Source: Hyposmocoma kahamanoa (taxonomy: Eukaryota > Arthropoda > Insecta > Lepidoptera > Cosmopterigidae). Taken from it: DNA of 64,000 nt. Where the stretch lies: the NCBI RefSeq assembly GCF_003589595.1, contig NW_020653200.1, positions 9,895,455 through 9,959,454 on the forward strand. Reading direction: 5' to 3'. Positions 60,070 through 64,000 of the stretch are shown piece after piece (position 1 is the stretch's first letter; every line of letters begins with the position of its first letter). A program made the translations under genes and the position numbers. Below the pieces are notes generated by a model. It worked only from the letters and a program-made list of their open reading frames with translations. It searched no databases and was not told where the DNA came from.

Positions 60070-60850
60070 CAGTGTGTTTTTGATTTGATCGCTTGTGTTC
60101 TAGAAATTTTGATCTCGAGAATGAGCCCCATAGCCGACCGGATACTAAAGTTGATAACGATGAATTGAAAGGCATAGTGGAAGCAGATTCATCTCAAACA
60201 ACATAAGCGATATTGATTTTGCGTCAAATTGGAAAGATAAAAAAGCTAACAACGTGGGTGCCATATGAACAAACAACAAAATCGAGTCGAAGCTTGGTTT
60301 AATTTGATGAATAGGCTCTCAAATGAGGGGATTCTGAATTGGATTGTCACTTGTGATAAAAAGTAGGTCTTAGATGACAATCAAAAACGTCTGCCGTACT
60401 GATTGGCCACAAGGGAGGCAGTCAAACCACGCCCCAAACGCAAATTGAGTCGGAAGAAACTGCTCTGAGTGTACCATGCGGTCGACCTATCGGACATTAC
60501 AGCTTCTTGAGACCTAGCACAAAAAATACTGCAGAGGTGTACTATGAACAATTGCGAGTGATGATTGACAAGCTTGCTGTCAAACAACCGACACTTGTCA
60601 ATTGGTCTAGTTCACTCCTCCACGACAACAATTCTTATGTTATCCATCATACTCACCAATCCCTGCTCCAACTGACTTTTTCGGAAGTTGAATAACTTCA
60701 AAAAAATTTCAAATCCGATGAGGCTGAGAAAAACGCCTTTAAACAATTTATTGATTGCCGTTCCTAGGATTTTCATAGCACAATCATCAATGAACTTTCA
60801 TTAAAATGGCAAAAGCGCATAGACAATAATGATCAATACTTGGATTAATA
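60070..60850 (+). pseudogene. Degenerate mariner transposase
   Basis: Frames on the + strand give mariner transposase pieces in order: DNDELKGIVEADSSQTT, LRQIGKIKKLTTWVPYEQTT, then PIGHYSFLRPS, EVYYEQLRVMIDKLAVKQPT, LLHDN, and KNFKSDEAEKNAFKQFID with SLKWQKRIDNNDQYLD at the end. There are several stops and frameshifts, and catalytic motifs are damaged (the usual C-terminal YSPDLAP block is not readable). It is an old, inactive insertion between two cellular genes. Confidence 0.8.
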
Positions 60851-61646
60851 GAATGAGTACACTTATACATTTCTAAAAAAAAAAATTTTCTATTCTCTCT
60901 ATATAAAACGGCAATTTCATAGATACGGCCATAATACATGCAATTCTTAATTGATAAATTGCTATTGCAAGGAAGCAATCACAGACGATTTCATAAAATT
61001 TTCCAAGAACACCACATAGACATTAAATTGAATTAATATTCCGTGAATTGTGTATTACATATATGTATGTATGTATGTACCCGCCCTCTGCTCTATCACA
61101 CAATAAATTGCAAATAATTCCAAATGATATCTCGATGAAAATGCAACACTCAAAAATATTTGGTATGCGAGTATTAGTACAATGTTGATTTCAAGAAAGA
61201 AAACACCCATCTGAAAGTTTCTTCATGAAAAGCAACATATGCCGAACAATCTCAGAGAACCCAGACTCGTCTGTAAGGACACATTGAGGATAATTACACT
61301 TTTACGACTGTTATGGACATTACACGTTTTATAACGTTGACAAGACAAATATTACCGTCTTCGAGTAGACCAACTATCGTCGCATCAATTTACTAAACAT
61401 TCAGCAAATTTGTCTTGTCAATTAACTAACACAGGTAGGCAAGCCATTGCCTTTTATTAGCTTACATTTATTATGCACATACAGCAATCACAGAAATATT
61501 TGCAAACAGAGCTTAGCGTTGTATTATGCGAAAGAAATTAATGTTTCTTATTTCCACCACAGGTAAGAATATAAAAATAACGATGCCTATGCAATATAAC
61601 GTGCCGCTCTAACGCAATATAACAATGATTTAAGTTATGATAATTT
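60851..61646. other. No gene seen; probably includes the EHD 3' UTR
   Basis: AT-rich, with a TATG microsatellite near 61065. The part next to 61647 is expected to be 3' UTR of the EHD gene on the - strand. Confidence 0.35.
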
Positions 61647-63858
61647 TCAATTGCGCTTGGAGGGAGGAACGAGGTGTGGTGGCAATTCCGAGGGCAGGTC
61701 GTGGCCGTCGATTTTGACCCGGATGAGGTGCATGGCGAGTGCGAACTCGTCTTCGTCGAGGTATCCATCCTTGTCGATGTCGGAAAGTTTCCAGATCTTC
61801 CCCAACACTGTGTTCGGTAGCTTCGACTTCACCATCTCTGTCTTGGCCGCTGTTGAAGAAATATCTTTGTGAGCTAACCTAGGCATAACCAGCAGGAGTG
61901 ACTGACCATAAAGGGAACGAACAATAGGAGAGTCACAAATGTCTGTTACTGGCAGTACTAAAGTTTAACGTAAAAAATGAGTTGAAATTATTTATAATAT
62001 GTTACTAGCGTTCCAAACCTTAAGGGGATCAGATATCGTCTCGGAAAGGCTAAGTTCATCCTGTACTTTTAAAGATGCATTCAATCTATTCATTTAGGCA
62101 TCACAGTACTTAACGATTAGTTGTCTACTTCCACTGTTCTGTTATTATTACATAGAAATAGAATTTATGAGGTCAAAGCGCTGCTGTTGTGCCCTCTTTT
62201 TCTAATTTAAAACTATTGCTTTTACAATTTCTTTACTGACCAATAATAAATTCGAAGCTTCTAGAAGATAAATTCTTAATAATAATGTGTATTATGATTT
62301 AATTGACATTATTATTACCAATTACAAAAGCAACCCAAGCATGAAAAGCTGTTTTTCTAAACAACTGATAAATTGTGCTTTTTTAAACAAATTTTTATTG
62401 AATTGATATTTAATTATATTTTGTGCAATTACTCCACTAGTTTGTTATAATTATTAATACAAAGATCGAACACTCAGAAAAAACACTCAGAAAAAATTCC
62501 TTCGATCCTGTCGGATTCGAACTGACGTCTTCTTGCATACCGTGTCAGACGCTATACCAACTAAGCCACGGAACGAACCAACCGACCTCACGAATTTTTC
62601 TATGTGCTTGCGTCGTGTCTTTGTACTTGGTCTTTCTTTTTCTTTGTGCTTTTTTTTTCAAGCTATTTGAGGAGGCATCACATAACAATATTTTACTATG
62701 ATTAAATTCACGATACCTTAAAGTGCGTCTCTAAGAACTTAAATTTACGTACAATTTTCTGTTTTCAAATTCACATATAGGTATAAAATATATTGCAACT
62801 AAATTCAACAAATTAAGCATCAACAGTGAAATATTCTAAAAAATCGTAAAAAATGTGGAGAGGTTAATATTATCGTGTAAGACCGAAGAAATTAATAATA
62901 AAGAATATTTATAATTTATGGTCAAAGTATTTGGTAAGACATAGTAAAAGTTTGACTAAATTGTGTTTGTAAAATACTTCAAACACATTACGGATTTGTA
63001 TTATTTCTTCCTCCGAGCCAAAAGCTGCTACCGTTGCTTTCTCTAACCAAGTTTCGGGCACTTTTTCCGCTTTGAATTCTAAAAACAGCTCTCCTGTTAC
63101 AATATAGACGGCGGTTGTGAAAAGTAACTGAATAATTATACAAATGCTTATCATATTAATTAAAACTAGTAAAATAAATTTAATAGAAAACAGAAGAAGT
63201 GAAAAAAAGCTACCGCTCTCCTTCTCCAAGTTATTAAAAGGAGTATTTCTACCATACGATTCCGTATCAGAATCTTCACCAAAGGCGTACTTATCGGGAT
63301 TGCTCGATCTTCCCAATGTAGTTGTACTCGCGGCATTAAGAGTATGCATAATAGCATCGGCTACAACTGTATCATTCAAAGTGTGAATTGATACAGACGA
63401 AGCATCGAAGCATTCATCGCGTACACTATTAGTAATTATAAATTGAGCTATCTTATTCATAGTTTGAGATGAACTTTCTAAAGCGGTTGCAATTTTATCG
63501 AAATCTCCTGCTCCGGGTTCGGCTATATTTTCATTGTTTTTTAGGATTCTACAAAGTTTTGTAAGTTCAGAGCAATGTTGTGTGGACAAGAGCAGGGCTT
63601 GCAACGCTTTGTCTATGATAAGAGTAGTCCGCAAGTCAGGATGTGCAATAAGTAACCGAGCGAGAGCTAGCGTGGAATGTTGCGTACCAGCGCCGGTGAC
63701 TTTCCCGTCGATAGGGTTTAAAGACTGAAAGACTTGGTCGTAGCGAGGTTTCTCCTTGCTGCAAATCCATTCAGGGTCACCGTGGCCAGCGTCGACACCT
63801 TCTCCACGTCCATAGCCAAACGGCGATTCTTGATCCTCAACACCTTCGAATGCACCAC
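61647..63858 (-). CDS. Past1: EHD/Past1 endocytic ATPase, last two exons (partial gene)
   Basis: EHD proteins are dynamin-like ATPases that tubulate and remodel recycling-endosome membranes; the C-terminal EH domain binds NPF peptides (family knowledge). Two exons are visible on the - strand, 63688-63858 and 61647-61849, with an 1838 bp intron. The first encodes the linker (GGAFEGVED, SPFGYGRGEG) and the first EF-hand half of the EH domain (WICSKEKPRYDQVFQSLNP, GKVTGA). The second encodes the rest (KTEMVKSKLPNTVLGKIWKL, DIDKDGYLDEDEFALAMHL with a canonical calcium loop, and the end PPHLVPPSKRN). Both the entering intron and the shared intron are phase 1; acceptor TTTTCCAG at 63859, donor CTG/GTACGC at 63687, acceptor TTCAACAG at 61850. 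The GTPase-like domain lies beyond the right edge of the window. The symbol follows the Drosophila orthologue. Confidence 0.93.
62446..62640 (-). repeat. tRNA-like repeat family B, copy 3 (in EHD intron)
   Basis: The tRNA-like core on the reverse strand (CCGTGGCTTAGTTGGTATAG as box A, CAGTTCGAATCCGAC as box B) has the family B flanks on both sides (AAAGATCGAACACTC and CACGAATTTTTCTATG). The tail-side segment CACTCAGAAAAAA is duplicated here. It lies in the last EHD intron, downstream of the open extension. Confidence 0.65.
62909..63858 (-). CDS. In-frame extension of the EHD exon into the intron (possible alternative C-terminus)
   Basis: From the penultimate EHD exon the frame stays open through the donor at 63687 for about 259 codons to TAA at 62909-62911. 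The added part is not low-complexity: it has balanced charge and mixed residues (TLALARLLIAHPDLRTTLI, DKALQALLLSTQHCSEL, DECFDASSVSIHTLNDT, KYAFGEDSDTESYGRN), a hydrophobic stretch of about 39 residues (63095-63211), and an end KVPETWLEKATVAAFGSEE with more charged residues. I do not recognise the family. Use of this end would remove the second EF-hand half of the EH domain. A nested exon of another gene on this strand, entered at an internal acceptor, would explain the same sequence. Open length and composition argue against chance in AT-rich DNA. Confidence 0.5.
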
Positions 63859-64000
63859 CTGGAAAATTCATTGTTGACTATGAAAACCTGTGCATTACAT
63901 AGTAAATTAATGTTTATATTGCATGCATATTATATGTATTCAATATCCTACAGTACCTACATTAAACTAGCTGTAATCTTATAATTATTTACAAGCTGTG

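Noticed and set aside
1..64000. CRISPR array or bacterial operon
   Set aside because: No regular direct repeats with spacers; introns, LINEs and SINEs show a eukaryotic genome.

Overview
The window looks like nuclear DNA from an insect, most probably a moth or butterfly. It is AT-rich and gene-poor, genes have short GT-AG introns, and it carries Jockey-type LINEs, Tc1/mariner elements, tRNA-derived SINEs and many palindromic MITEs of the kinds common in Lepidoptera. No bacterial or organellar features, CRISPR arrays or rRNA genes were seen. The lepidopteran call is inferred from repeat style and protein resemblance remembered from the families; no search was run.

Layout. Bases 1-37,480 hold no convincing protein-coding gene: they are intergenic or deep intronic DNA with scattered repeats (a back-to-back MITE pair at 1323-1655, an inverted duplication at 2701-5210, tRNA-like SINEs, a palindromic MITE at 16272-16548, copies of one dispersed retroposon-like family) and three CpG-rich patches (about 14.94-15.41, 19.48-19.61 and 27.10-27.27 kb) that may be promoters. 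Bases 37,559-41,651 hold a seven-coding-exon gene on the + strand for a secreted 394-residue precursor with a signal peptide and three RX(K/R)R furin-type sites; I reconstructed it from splice sites and phase. Bases 44.4-53.1 kb are a nested transposon pile: a Jockey-type LINE (- strand) interrupted in its endonuclease by a second LINE and in its reverse transcriptase by a third LINE fragment, which is itself interrupted by an intact Tc1-like transposon. Bases 53.4-56.8 kb continue with LINE, mariner and copia debris, a 100-base assembly gap, and a foldback element with long CpG-rich inverted arms.

The right end holds two conserved cellular genes in convergent orientation: an intronless SGT/SGTA co-chaperone (57,193-58,062, +) and the last two exons of an EHD/Past1 endocytic ATPase (61,647-63,858, -), with a dead mariner copy between them.

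The most interesting signal is in the last EHD intron. The penultimate EHD exon, which encodes the first half of the EH domain, stays open in frame past its splice donor for about 259 further codons of protein-like sequence including a hydrophobic stretch. This could be an alternative C-terminus that replaces the second half of the EH domain, or a nested exon of another gene. The secreted furin-site precursor and the layered transposon nest come next.
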